Assembly (NCBI GenBank): GCA_023055425.1
Contig: JALGPY010000010.1
Location: 49,595,863-49,659,862, forward strand
Length of the DNA stretch: 64,000 bases
Direction: 5' to 3'
From: Linanthus parryae
Lineage: Eukaryota > Streptophyta > Magnoliopsida > Ericales > Polemoniaceae
The translations under genes and the position numbers were made by a program. The notes beneath the pieces are model-generated. The model searched no databases, was not told the DNA's origin, and saw nothing but the letters and a program-made list of their open reading frames with translations. Each line of letters begins with the position of its first letter. Position 1 is the stretch's first letter. Shown here in pieces: positions 45,406 through 57,212 of this stretch.

Positions 45406-47168
45406 GGCATTGCTCGTCCCGAGCAAACCCCGAGTACACTAGCCTGCAGGCATACACTTCTGCCTTCGTAAAACTGACCCTGTCGTGCATACACTACCTT
45501 TGCATACTCTTTTGACCCGAACCTTTCAACCAGACGACTCGATAGAAAACTGACTCAGATAGAATATACACGGACTCAAACGACTCAAAACATACGTATG
45601 ACAAATTATTTTTCCGCGAGATTGGGCAATCTCAAAAAACATAACCAGTGTGTCCTCGTGACCTCACCCTTTTCAGAAAGTACTTCCCTGCAAGCGATCG
45701 GTAAGTCTGAACAGATTTATATGGTGGAATTAAGCATTGAACCAAAGTACTATTACTTTCGTTATCAACCTGAGCAAATCCCTAGCTAACTTACCATCCG
45801 AGCTTTTTCCGAAAGGATCTAAGTCTAACAGGTAGGATATATATATGTATCAAGGTACGGCACAGTCCTACTTGTTATGACATTTTCACAATTTACCAAA
45901 CTCACACCCCTCACTGAGATCCCGAAAAACTGTCCGAAACACCTAAGTCCCTGCTTTCTCAATTCCTCTGGCCCTCGGTGTGTCTTCGCCGTACTCGCGG
46001 CCACAAATGTGAAGTGGTGCAAACGTCTCGAAAATTGTGCCACTCACTCAGCTTTTTTTTTCTTTTTTTATAACACTGTATACATGAATAAATACACGAA
46101 TAATGACAATAATTAAACTGACTAAAGCTGAGTGAGTGAAAATAAATCTCTGTCGTGGGGTACGTAAGATGTCCTCATGTGAAGTACCCCCCACACTCAT
46201 CCTGAAGCGATGATCCTGTAGTCGAAATGATACTGTGCAGTCCCACCGAACCTCCTCATCACCAAAGATGTAGAAAACGGCACAACCATCAATTAACCCT
46301 ACAACCCCCCGGAACCCCGTTTTGTGCGAAAAGATGATCGCACGCGACTATCTCCTCATGTGGTCACTATGTAATGCAGTGATCCACCTCCGCAAATTAA
46401 TGCACTGTCGCCACTAACTCACCCTGTCCTTCCCTCGAAAAACGTGTCGATGTCAAAACTGTCCAAAACTGATAGATCATGAAGCTCTCCCATCTAAAAC
46501 CCTCCCTACTCACTCCCTCTGTCATAACGCGTAGAATAGCCAACTAACGACTGATGAAGGTCTCAAAGAAGGCTGCCTAGGCTGTAGTGGATATGGATAA
46601 CAAGGTAAATGGCTACAAACGGGCTGATTAATTGGGTCTAGGGGTAAGAAACAGTACGTGAGGTCCCTTGATAGCTAGTCATTCCACCGAAAAACGCTTT
46701 GACCGTGAGGGCGCCCGTGGGCGGCCGGGTTGTCGACTACCTAGATGACGGCGGTGTAGCAACTAGTCGGATCCTTAGCTCAGGTGATGATTACTTGCGG
46801 ATTCCAAAGGTCACTGGCTCTCACCTATCCACTATACCTCGGTGCAAGTTTTCTTTTCCGTCAAAGGATTAAATCTCGATTTCTTCACTGTTTTCGTTAT
46901 CTCGATTGCCCTTTCTCAAAATTTTCTATTTTTTTTTAATTGCTAGGATTTTTTTTTTTGAAAAATAAACACTGCTGTCTGCGTATATACGCAGCAGGCT
47001 GCGTATATACGCAACCAGCAGTATACATTTTTTTTTTTTTTTAAATATATACAATGCAAGGCCAGAGTGTTTGTGGTGGGTTGACTCAAATAACGAAAAT
47101 ATGCTGACTCAAAAAAAAACTGCAAATAAATATGAATAAACGTGCAGACTAGGTTAATGCAGACACGA
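45406..47168 (-). other. 3' non-coding region of the Athila element
   Basis: No supported frame. It contains two perfect TGCGTATATACGCA palindromes at 46980-46993 and 47000-47013. Text near 46500-46690 recurs in the older fragment at 38250-38400. Confidence 0.6.
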
Positions 47169-49028
47169 CTACCACCCCCACACTATGAGGTGGCATGCCC
47201 TCATGGCTCTCGTCTGGAAAAAATGTCGGGTCTGACCCGGTTTCCGAGGAACCGGATATGCTACTCGTAGAGCTGCCGCCAGATTCGGTCCGGTAGACGA
47301 CCGCCCGACGTGCTCGTGGACGGGGACGGTAGTCGGAGGATTGGGACTCTGATCCAGTCCAACTGCTAGGTGGCTGGGATCGTAACCTCGTCCTGCCACT
47401 CGAAGGCTACTGGGTTCGTGACCTAGTTTGACGACCTGTGGACTGCTGGGATCGTGTCCCAGACTGACGTCTCTGTGGCGGCTGCGGTGGCTAAGGTGGC
47501 TGAGTCGGGGGAGATGGCTGAGTCGGGGGAGGTGGAGCGGAGGTAAACTCGCTAGAGTCCGCCTCGTATGACCAACTCGTAGTGTAGCTGCTGGAGTAGG
47601 AAGGAGGGAAATACAGCGGTAATGGCGGGTCTCAGCCTGCGTGTCGGGTCGCCTCACGCTGCTCCTCTCGAATACTGGTGAATGCATCGTTATGGTCCTT
47701 GGCCATCTTCCGCTGAGTCCGTCGGGAGTGTTTGAATGCCCTCCAAAGCTTGCCCGCTTTCTCGAGCAATTTCTCCCCGATGGACTTCTGGCCCCCAAGA
47801 CATCCCTCAAATCCCTCGTCTAATCGGGACAGCCTACATGGTGGAGCCAGTCTGGCTCTCGGAGTCGGGTCTGCCCGTGGGGTCGGTCGGGCTCTCGAAG
47901 TCGGGTCGGCCCGTGGGCTCGGCTCGTCTCCCTCTCGGTCTGCCGACTCGGGACAGCTCTCTGACTACCCTGCCTACTCGACTCTCCATGCTCACTCTCT
48001 CGACTCGTAAGGCATCGCCGAAGTCCGGCCGATACCTGCCGACTGATGGGTCTCTCCTGAGTCGATCTCCTCCTAGGGGCAGGGGCAGTGTAAGGGTCCT
48101 CCTCCATGGGGTCGTCATCCCTGTCTAAGTCAACGACTGGCTCGTGATGACCAGGTGGACCCGGGTTCCGGGTCACTATCTTCCTATAGGTCCTCAAAAT
48201 CGGAGGGGCTAAACCGCCCTCCTGGAGAATCAAGGGGACGTCATACTCCCGTGCCAGTTTGGCGATGAGGTTACTATACCCCAACCCCTTATGGCTAGCG
48301 GTCGCATTCCGTTCCTGCATATATACCCAAATGCGACGTGGGATGTCGACATCTCTCCGGAGAACTAAGCAATATACCAAAAGGACATACTCGTAATCCA
48401 AATGGGTAAAATGATGGATCCCCACCACGCGGTTCACCACCCACTCAGCCCACCACCGTGGTGGTCCGGTAATAAATCGAGAGTGCAACTTCATGCCTCT
48501 CTGCCCCTCACCGCCTCTCTCGAAGTGGGCCCCCGCAGCACCACCAGTCACAACCTGCAGGATTTCTGCATCACTCGGTGGGTAGTCAACACACTCAGCA
48601 TTGGCTCAAGGGACATTCGTCAATGATATCCCATAGGCCTGGTGGATACTGTCCACCGTTAACAACATAAATCGCCGCCGGCAAAACACCCAGCGGGTGT
48701 CACCGTTGGCCTCCTCTGCCCCCTTATGCATAAGGTTGCTTTAAAACTCTCTAACCAAAGAGGAGCTAGACACTTCCTCAAACCCGGTAAGGGACTAGCC
48801 AAAAAGGTCAAAACGACTAGCATACGCTGCCATCTCTGGAGGATTCCTAACATCATCTACCTCAAAACGGTACTCCATAGGCAGTTTATTACCCATCATT
48901 GTCCCCGTCATGTAATAGTAGTTGGCATAATGGTTAACAAAATGAAAACTATCATAATTGCCTGAGTTAATTGACTCAGTAGGGTAGTCGTCCCGGTTCG
49001 GGTTAATAATCGGCACTCCGTAATCCAT
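47169..49028 (-). pseudogene. Env-position ORF (ORF3) of the Athila element, four stops
   Basis: One frame of about 620 codons starts MDYGVPIINPNRDDYPTESI and ends near MRACHLIVWGW. It is broken by stops after SRFDLFG, VREF, SLTNVP and HHVGCPD, with no frame change. The middle (TRWVFCRRRFMLLTVDSIHQ, PPRWWAEWVVNRVVG, RRIWVYMQERN) looks like the plant transposon-protein domain often found in this place in Athila-lineage elements. The C-terminal third is Arg/Ser/Pro-rich. No clear signal peptide or membrane helix is seen, so an envelope role is not supported. Confidence 0.7.
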
Positions 49029-49202
49029 GGCAGAAAAAAATAAAAATCTCGAAAAATGTGCCGCCTCGGGAATTGTGCAGAAATAGCTAAACGTGCACGT
49101 GAAATGTGTGTCTCAGTAAATAATCCACCTAGGATCTACCAGAGGTCCACACGGCAAGTGCCGCTCCAAAATCAAAAATCGCAAAAAAAAGAACGGACCC
49201 GG

Positions 49203-49667
49203 CTACGGGTCGTGCCAAAACTGAAAATAAAGCGAGAGATGAAAGTTTTCTACCTTCCCTAAAAAGGGGTGAAGAATGCAGAAACTGCCCTGGAAGTGAC
49301 CGAAAACGTTGCCGGCGGTCGCCGAAAAATGAAACTGCCCGGAATCAAAATCTGAAACCACCAAGTCGAAGCTCCCATTCTCCTCTTTCAGCTTCCCTTC
49401 TACGATTTTTGCTAGTTCCGCCTCTAACTCCTTCGAATTGGCACTTTTGCTCAAGAACACCCCATTCTTAGATCTAAAATTCCCGCTCGATTCTTGCTTG
49501 TTTTTGGATTTTGATGGTTGCTTTGGACTCCTTGCGACGAGGGGGTTCCAGAAATGTGCTCGGAATGTGATTTGGAGGTCCGAGGAAAAATGTGTGTTCT
49601 TCAAGTGGAAGGAAAATGGAGGAAGAGAGAGAGAGGGAGGTCCAAAAATGGAGTCGTCGGCCTCCAT
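49203..49667 (-). CDS. Small ORF between pol and ORF3, possibly only leader
   Basis: It has 154 codons starting MEADDSIFGPPSLSLPPFSF, with no domain I recognise. It lies between the palindromes at 49750-49840 and ORF3. Composition and position fit an untranslated leader of a subgenomic ORF3 RNA as well as a protein. Confidence 0.25.
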   Translation of the reverse strand: MEADDSIFGPPSLSLPPFSFHLKNTHFSSDLQITFRAHFWNPLVARSPKQPSKSKNKQESSGNFRSKNGVFLSKSANSKELEAELAKIVEGKLKEENGSFDLVVSDFDSGQFHFSATAGNVFGHFQGSFCILHPFLGKVENFHLSLYFQFWHDP

Positions 49668-49749
49668 GCCCCCTTTTATACCCTAATTTTGAAAAATGGC
49701 CAAAATACCCCTGGGATTTGAAAAAAATTCATTTTTTTTCTTTTATGTC

Positions 49750-49840
49750 TGCGTATATACTATATACGCAATCAAAAACATTTCAAAATAAAAAAAAATA
49801 ATAGAAAAAAGACTGCTTGTTGCCTGCGTATATAGCACCT
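49750..49840. repeat. Palindromes upstream of ORF3
   Basis: An extended version lies at 49750-49770, with arms TGCGTATATA/TATATACGCA around a single C. A half copy TGCGTATATAGCACC starts near 49825. Confidence 0.75.
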
Positions 49841-50027
49841 ATTTTTATATTTTTTTTTATTTCTCTCTTTCTTCCTCTATTTTCCCTTTTCTGATTGTTT
49901 TATGTTTTGCTGCATCTGCACATACTTAATTTCAAGTCAAAACCCGCTCATCTCGTCTCTCTCAAAAATTCAGATTTGAATAAAATAACTGAATAAAATA
50001 ACTAAAATAAATCAATTAAAAATTACT

Positions 50028-50078
50028 TTGGGTTGCCTCCCAATCAGCGCTTTGTGATTTACGGTCGACGGCCCGACC
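50028..50078 (-). promoter_or_regulatory. Conserved motif pair after Athila pol
   Basis: On the minus strand GGTCGGGCCGTCGACC (50078-50063) is followed by TTGGGAGGCAACCCAA (50043-50028). It lies just after the integrase stop and matches 26220-26270 of the non-autonomous element. Confidence 0.75.
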
Positions 50079-50088
50079 TGGTTACCTC

Positions 50089-51238
50089 TCATGGGTCGTC
50101 AAAATAGACGGGGTCTACTTTGACAACTTCGGCTGTCTCGAGGTACGGCTTGATCCGATTCCCATTCACCATGAAACTAGAGTTATCTTTTGAATTCTCC
50201 AGCTCAAATGCACCCCATGCAAAAATCTTCTTGAAGTTGAACGGGCCCGACCAACGAGACCTCAGTTTTCCCGGAAAGAACCGCATCCGGGTGTTTGAGA
50301 GAAGCATTTTATCTCCTTCGTTAAACTGCTTTGGCGTGATGCGCTGATCATGCCATTTCTTTGTATTCTCTTTGTAAATTTTGGCGCTCTCAAAAGTCGT
50401 TCTGCAGAACTCCTCCAATTCCAACAGCGCCATTTTTCTCTTATCTCCTGCCAGATTCTGATCCATGTTGAGCAGCTTGATGGCCCAGTACGCTTTATGT
50501 TCCAATTCTACCGGTAAGTGGCACGCTTTCCAAAACACGAGCTGGTATGGCAACATTCCCAGCGGCGTTTTGAAAGCTGTCTTGTAGGCCCAAAGGGCAT
50601 CGTCCAGTCTCATGGACCAATCCTTTCGGTCGAGATTCACCGTTTTCTCGAGTATGCTTTTGATCTCTCTGTTTGAAACCTCGGATTGCTCGTTTTTCTG
50701 TGGATGGTAGGGTAATGAAACCTTGTGAATTGACACGTCGTACTGTTTCAGAACTTTTGCAAAAACTCGATTGATGAAGTGTGAGCCCTCGTCACTGATC
50801 ATCGCCCTGGGAGTTCCGAAACGAGTAAAAATGTTGCGTTTCAGAAAACGCTCAACGGTGGCTGCATCGTTTTTCTGACACGCGATCGCCTCGATCCACT
50901 TAGTCATATAATCCACTGCAAGCAGAATGTAGAGGTTACCCATAGAAGACGGGAATGGCCCCATAAAGTCAATACCCCATACATCGAAGGGCTCCACTTC
51001 CTGCCACACGGTCATTGGCATCTCGTCCATGTGTGACGTGTTCCCTGTTCCCTGTTCTCTGGCATCTATCACATCCCTGCACATAGTCGTGACAATCCTG
51101 AAAGATTGTCGGCCAGAAAAAACCCGACTGCAGTATTTTATGTGATGTACGTGTTCCCCCAAAATGACCCCCACATTGTGATGAGTGACAGTGTCTGATT
51201 ACGTTCCAGGCTTCATGGGTCGGAATGCACCTTCTCAA
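50089..51238 (-). pseudogene. Athila integrase
   Basis: The N-terminal zinc finger lies in 51238-51040 ([22 protein letters not shown]). After a frame change, 51174-50089 is a 361-codon open frame with the core: [15 protein letters not shown] (first Asp), [11 protein letters not shown] (second Asp) and [12 protein letters not shown] (Glu). The catalytic triad is thus present. The C-terminus reads [20 protein letters not shown]. It stops at TGA 50091-50089, three bases before the conserved motif region. Confidence 0.88.
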
Positions 51239-51404
51239 AATGTTATCGGCCCCCTGTTTGAATAGGTACGGGTCATCCCAGAAATACTGTCGGCTCTCGG
51301 AAACAAACCGTTTTCGCTGAGACGGGGTAAGGTCCCCGGGAAGCGTGCCAGTTACTAAGTAATTGGCTATGGCGTAGTACCACGGTCTCCCGTTTTACTG
51401 CCAT

Positions 51405-51777
51405 GATGTGCTCTTCCGGGAAGTTTTCCTTGATTGGTACCGGGTCCACCTTAGCATTCTCGAGCCTGGATAGGTGGTCCGTTACTACGTTCTCAACTCC
51501 CTTCTTGTCCCGGATTTCTACGTCGAATTCCTACATCAATAATACCCACCTCAACAGTCTCAGTTTTGCGTCCTTCTTGTCCAGCAGATATTTCAGGGCA
51601 CTATGGTCGGTAAAAACGATAACTTTTGACCCGACCAAATATGGCCTGAATTTGTCCAGGGCATACACCACTGCAAGCAGTTCCTTTTCTGTCGTGCCAT
51701 AGTTGAGCTCGGCATCATTGAGTACCCGACTCGCATAATATATCACATGGCAGACCTTATCCTTTCACTGCCCCAAG
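51405..51777 (-). pseudogene. Athila RNase H
   Basis: Reads [20 protein letters not shown] and [20 protein letters not shown], then [25 protein letters not shown] and FTDHSAL are RNase H signatures. A stop separates it from RT (VGAVLGQ-stop) and another follows LLRWVLLM, after which VEIRDKKGVENVVTDHLSRL continues. Confidence 0.85.
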
Positions 51778-53056
51778 ACTGCACCGACTGCGTAGTCGCT
51801 GGCGTCACACATAAGCTCAAACGGAAGTGACCAATCCGGTGTAGTAATAACCGGGGTTGTGGTCAGCTTCTCCTTTAAATGGTCAAATGCATGCTGCCAT
51901 GATGTATCAAAGTTAAAGGGCACGTCCTTTCCAAGTATAGCACAGAGTGGCTTTGTGATCTTGTAAAAGTCTTTGATGAACCTCCGGTAAAATCCTGCAT
52001 GTCCCAGAAAACTCTCGATCGCCTTTACGTTTGTCGGGTACGGAAACTGTTTTATCACCTCGATCTTGGCCCTGTCCACCTCGAATCCCTTGCTGGAAAT
52101 TCCGTGACCCAGCACGATCCCCTCGGTGACCATAAAGTGACACTTCTCCCAATTTAGTACCAAATTCGCCTTTTTTGCATCGGACCAGAACCTGACCCAG
52201 ATGGTGCAGACAGACATCGAAACTGTCCCCGAACAGTGAAAAATCGTCCATAAAGACCTCCAGATTTTTCTCGATCATAATCGGAGAATATCGCCATCAT
52301 GCATCTCTGGAATGTGGCTGGAGCGTTACACAACCCGAACGGCATGCGCCGGAATGCAAACGTACCATAGGGGCAGGTAAACGTTGTCTTTTCCTGATCT
52401 TCCGAGGCTATGCAAATCTGGTTGTACCCGGAGTACCCGTCCAGAAAATAGTAATAAGGGTGATGAGCAAGCCTATCCATTATCTGGTCCATGAATTGTA
52501 GCGGGAAGTGTTCTTTTAGTGTTGCGTCGTTTAGCCTCCGATAGTCCATACAGATCCGCCACCCTGTAACGGTGCGCTGCGCAATCTGTTCCTTGTCATT
52601 ATTCTGCACCACCGTAATACCCCCCTTTTTGGGTACGCACTGGACCGGGCTGATCCAAGTGGTTTCAGATATGGGGTATATGATTCCCGCTTCCAGCCAC
52701 TTCATGACCTCTTTGCGCACAACATCTTTCATGTTCGGATTCAGTCTCCGCTGGGGCTGAATCACTGGTTTCTTGCCATCCTCAATTCTGATCTTGTGCA
52801 TGCAATAGGAGGGGCTGATCCCCTTAATATCTGCAATCGTCCAGGCGATTGCTTCCTTATGCTCTCGCAATACCTCCAGCAGTTTCTGCTCCTGTTCCTG
52901 AGATAAACGGGACGAAACAATTACGGGCAGAGTACTATTATCACCAATATACGCATACCTGAGATGGCTCGGGAGCGGTTTCAGCTCCAGTGCGGGTGGT
53001 TCCTTGAGTGACGGGACCAGAATCATCTTTTTCCCGCCATCTTCGTCCCGGTGCAA
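51765..53056 (-). pseudogene. Athila reverse transcriptase, two frameshifts
   Basis: It starts with LKEPPALELKPLPSHLRYAY and has GWRICMDYRRLNDATLKEHF, HHPYYYFLDGYSGYNQICIA and RRMPFGLCNAPATFQRCMMA. The frame changes at about 52278, where the catalytic VFMDDFSLFGDSF is read, and again near 52217, where ANLVLNWEKCHFMVTEGIVL and FLGHAGFYRRFIKDFYKITK follow. The catalytic Asp pair remains, but no single frame spans the domain. Confidence 0.9.
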
Positions 53057-53476
53057 AGTGGTCCAGTTCGGCTGTCATGGCATTCTCGCACCGAGTCTTC
53101 TCCTTTTCTTCCCCGTACATGCTGTCAATCTCTTCCCACAATTGGTCCATATCCTCGTTTTCCCAGCCTTCGTCAACCACGTCTATGGAAAATATATCCT
53201 CGTGGTCGTAATAATTTGGCAGTTGCAGATTTTTGAAAACGTTAAATTTCTCCTTGTCCTCGTTAATCTGCATGGTCAGTTCCCCGCTCTTTCAGTTTAT
53301 CATAGCTTCGCCAGTAGCCAAAAACGGCCTGCGAAGTATGAGCGGTACCTCCCCTGCATCCATGTCCAGGATTACGAAATCTGCCGGAAATATCAGCTCG
53401 CCGACTTTTACCAAAATATCCTCGATAACCCCATAAGCCTGTTTTACGGACCTGTCTGCCATCTGCAGCATGATTC
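52941..53476 (-). pseudogene. Athila protease-RT linker
   Basis: In the gag-pol frame after a TGA at 53477-53475: QMADRSVKQAYGVIEDILVK, FVILDMDAGEVPLILRRPFL, another TGA after GEAMIN, then MQINEDKEKFNVFKNLQLPN and a very acidic stretch (DEGWENEDMDQLWEEIDSMY). A frame change near 53056 leads into RT. Confidence 0.8.
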
Positions 53477-53477
53477 A

Positions 53478-55499
53478 AGTGGGTCGGGGTTCACCGACTT
53501 TCAAACTCTTGAAAATCGTTAATGGCATCAGGTTGATGCTGGCCCCTAGGTCACACAGAGCCTTTCCTGTGTAAGCATTACCTAGGGTGACCGCTATAAC
53601 AAAACTGCCAGGATCCTTTCTCTTCCTCGGTAGCCCATTCTTCTCACAGTTGCTCACTTCTGCCGTCAGGTTTATGGTCTCGAAATCGCTCATCCGCCTT
53701 CTTCCATACAAGATGTCCTTGAGGAATTTGGCGTAAGTGGGCATCTTCGCCAAAGCCTCGGCAAAGGGTATGTTGATCTGCAGCTGTTTGAACATCTCGC
53801 GAAACCTGGCGTAGTCCTTACTGTCATCCCTCTTTCGTGTCCTCAAGGGGTATGGCACCTCCTTGGAGACAGGTACCGTTTCAGCATCTATCTCGTTCTG
53901 CACTACATCCTGCTCAACCGAGCCCTTCGGCTGGGGGCGGTCGTCTGAGCCGTTATCCTGGCCTGACAAGTTGTGTTCTACTTCTTTCGACTTTTCTGCG
54001 CGAGCTTGGCTAGGATACGGTGGATCCTGAAGTGCCAATACACTCCGAGTGGAGATAGAATTGATCTGAGCCCGTGGATTATTCACTGTATTTGAGGGCA
54101 GGTTTCCTGGCTGTCTCTCCGTTAGCTGCTGTGCTAACTGCCCCACTTGTACCTCCAAAGCGCGCAGTGACATTTTGGTTGTCTGCATGTCGGCTGTCAG
54201 GGCATCCATATGCGCGAACTGGGTGGTCTGAAACATGGACTCGATCTTCTTCATCTGGGCGTCGTACTGCTGTGTAGATGGGCCCGGCTGAACCTGCTGT
54301 GTCGGTGCAGCCTGCTGGGCTGGCGGCCTGTGCTGGAATCCCGGTGCATAAATTGCGGAATTCGGGTTTCTGGACCGGAACCCGGGGTGATCTCTCGTAC
54401 CCTGTCTGTACCGGCTCGGGTCCCACTGCTTCTGTACGTAGTTGATGTCTTCAGTTCTAAGCTCCTCAATGGCTGCGTCCAAATCAGGTTTTCCTACTGC
54501 TGCAACGGCTTTCTTGTCCGAGTAGACCTTCTTGACCAATTCCTGAACGATCTTGGCCAGATTGTCTATCCGGTCATCTTCTGCTGGTTCGGCTCTAGCC
54601 GTTATCCTACGATCGTTAAACAGTTGGGTGTCCTGTTTGGCTAACTGCTTCATCAGGTCGTATGCACCATCTTTGTCCACATGGTACAAGAAGTTTCCCC
54701 CGGCTTCTCTGTCGATCCTGCCAGCACTCTCCCTGTCTAGGGCGTGGTAGAATACCTACAGGATCTTCGTATCTCCAAAACTGTGCTTCGGGCATCTTTT
54801 CACTAATCTCATCAATCTGTCCCATGCGTCTACTACCGTCTCCCCTGACTGCTGCTTGAACGACAGAATCTCGCTCTGCAATTGAATGACCCGGTAGGCG
54901 GGAAAGAACTTCGCCAGAAAATCTGTGACGCACCCCTCCCATATAGTGATGGATCTGGGTGGTCGGGATTCGAGCCAGCCCTTGTCTACTCCAAATAGGC
55001 AATATGGGAAAAAGATTAGCATAAGCGCCTCTGCGTCTACCCCCTTATATCGGACCTTGTTGCAGTAATCCTCGAATTTCCCGATAAAGTCGTTCGGGTC
55101 CTCGTCGGCCTTGCCGTAAAACAGGCAGAGAGTCTGTACCGTCTGGATGGTGGAGGGTTTGATATCAAAGTGTTCTGCGGTGATCACGGGCACCACAATA
55201 GCTCGTTCGTGCCCCCCGGTGGGGACTTCAAAATTTTCCACCAATGCTCTCCTAGATCGGTTATACATTCTCTGGTTGCTTCGGGCAGCAAGCCCCGCTG
55301 TGACAAGCTCTTCGATGTACCGAGCCATCTGGGAAGGGGTACGAGTCTCTCGTTCCTCCACACCAGCTGCTGGGTTTTCGAGATAGTCTCTCTGGTTGGT
55401 TGCCATTCTGCTTTTTCGGTTTCTGTGGTTCTGTTCGGTGTACAGTTTCTCTGGATTATCGAGCGGTGGTACCAAATCGCGAGGCAATCTGGGCATCAA
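53478..55499 (-). pseudogene. Athila gag and protease, one in-frame stop
   Basis: It starts MMPRLPRDLVPPLDNPEKLY. The capsid-like domain contains LFYGKADEDPNDFIGKFEDY, WEGCVTDFLAKFFPAYRVIQ and ETVVDAWDRLMRLVKRCPKH. A TAG at 54758-54756 interrupts it; the same frame continues through a Gln/Pro-rich part (HRPPAQQAAPTQQVQPGPST). Then come IPFAEALAKMPTYAKFLKDI and the protease motif GKALCDLGASINLMPL (Asp kept). No CCHC zinc knuckle is evident. The frame ends at TGA 53477-53475. Confidence 0.88.
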
Positions 55500-55620
55500 C
55501 TGAACAGTTCTGAAAACCGCAGATTCAAAAAGCAGTGAGATAAAAGAAAAATAACGAAACTGAAAATAAAATTAAAACTCTGAAAACTAATTCTGACAAC
55601 TAAATAGACCCTAAAAAGTT

Positions 55621-55636
55621 TCCGGCAACGGCGCCA
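55621..55636 (-). other. tRNA-Asp-type primer-binding site of Athila
   Basis: On the minus strand TGGCGCCGTTGCCGGA, six bases after the 5' LTR. The same type as at 25040. Confidence 0.88.
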
Positions 55637-55642
55637 AAAACT

Positions 55643-57212
55643 TGATGCGCAAAATACAGGCTATTCGCAAGTATACGAAATCAAGTAATACCGGGTGTAT
55701 TTCAACTCGGGTTGTCGATCCCACAGAGACTGTTTCGGGTTTTCTCACGTAACCATTTAGTTAACCGAGTGTAATAACGAGGAGGAGTTTATTGTGATTG
55801 CAGTTTACTAACCTAAAACATAAATTGAAAACGAAAACGTAAATATTTTTTGTGACGTTTTTCTGAAATAAGCTGAATTGGTTGTTACTATAATGGATGG
55901 GAACTAGGCTCCAGGATCCCCTAGGGTTTCTACAGATTTCAGTTTTACGTTTGATATGAAAACACTCAGGAGTTTCGTTATCTGTGCAACGTACCGGTTG
56001 TGCAGTGACCTTTCAGCTTCCACACGTAATCCCGATCCTGCAGACTTTCAGATTCCTGTTAAGCTGCCTAAGTCTGCAGTCTCGTTCTAACTCTGTTAGG
56101 GTTTCTATCCTGTCCGGATGGCCCGGGACAAATTCTCTAACAGTCGGTCTCACTTTTTTCGATGCTAGCCCTGTCTCCCTTTCTCTGGTCGGTCTATCAG
56201 GGTAAGGTACTAAATCATGACTTTTCTTCCTAACCCTAACCTGACGTTTTAACCTACAGGCTCGGGTCTATAACAATCCTGGGTGATCAATCCTATCATG
56301 CATATACGAGAATAATCAAAGCCAGAATAACAGATACAACTTGCTGAATTAAGATAACAATCATGAATCCATAATCAAACTAGTCATAAAATCTGAATAC
56401 GAAACCCTAGGTTCACCGAGAACCTAGGTAAGAAGTTTAGCTAATAATAGTCATAATACTAAAACACAGTTTCTGAATGTAAAGAGAGAGAATGAAATCA
56501 AACTAAGTCTTTGAATCTCGAATCTCTCTTCCGTGCTCTTCGGGGATGCTCTGACTTGTCCTTCGGTTGTGTTGTATGCTGTGTGTGTGTCCTCAAAACG
56601 AGTCTGGACGAGTATTTAAATAGTGCTGTTTTTGCCCGAAATGCTTGTGCCTGACTTTACGAAAACTGTCATCGGTCCACCGACTCGAAAAAAGTCAACC
56701 TGGCTGCGTACATACGCAACAGGCTGCGTATATACGCAACCAGGGCCCACCAAGCTCACTCCCCCACCTCCTACCTGCGTATATACGCAAGCTCCTGCGT
56801 ATATACGCAGGCAGGGGCTTGGCCTGGCTTGGTCCTCTGCTGGGCCCGGTTGGGTCTCCTGGGTACCACACTTCTTCCTAAAGTCTCCGGTTTGCCTCCC
56901 TCGGTGTTTTCCTTCTTTTCCGTGTTCCCGTATTGGCTCGATCTCGTGCACGTTTCCCGAGACAGACCCAGTTCGGTCCCGACACGCTTCCCGATGCACC
57001 TCCCGAACCTGTTCCTGAAAAGGCAACACGAACAGAACCCACGATCATATCCAATAAAAGCATAAAATAAGCAGGAATCCAGAAAGCACAAATAAACTTC
57101 TCGTTCTAACTTTCCAAGACATTCTAGGGAAAATCCCGGCAAAAGACGCTGTTTTCCGACACAAACGCTCGTGAAATCAGGCTAAAAGATAACCCCTTAT
57201 TGGGCGTTATCA
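55643..57212 (-). repeat. 5' LTR of the Athila element
   Basis: The 1,570-bp LTR is closely similar to 43813-45390. TATTTAAATA lies at 56613-56622. Four palindromes lie at 56705-56809 (one TGCGTACATACGCA and three perfect), with the same 83-bp gap to the TATA-like box as in the 3' LTR. Confidence 0.9.
56705..56809. repeat. Palindrome cluster TGCGTATATACGCA in the 5' LTR
   Basis: Copies at 56705-56718 (one change), 56725-56738, 56776-56789 and 56796-56809. Confidence 0.88.

Larger units (their letters stand above)
43813..57212 (-). mobile_element. Athila-type Ty3/gypsy element, complete but decayed, TSD GTTCC
   Basis: The 13.4-kb element reads on the minus strand. LTRs are 55643-57212 (5') and 43813-45390 (3'), with exact TSD GTTCC (43808-43812, 57213-57217). 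PBS is tRNA-Asp type and PPT GTGTGGGGGTATTT. Order on the minus strand: gag, protease, RT, RNase H, integrase, conserved motif pair, env-position ORF, long 3' non-coding part. Gag-pol has stops and frameshifts, the env-position ORF four stops. Domain wording and the tRNA-Asp PBS place it in the Athila lineage. Confidence 0.92.

Noticed and set aside
45391..49028. Retroviral envelope function for ORF3
   Set aside because: No signal peptide, membrane helix or cleavage-site pattern is visible; only the position resembles env.
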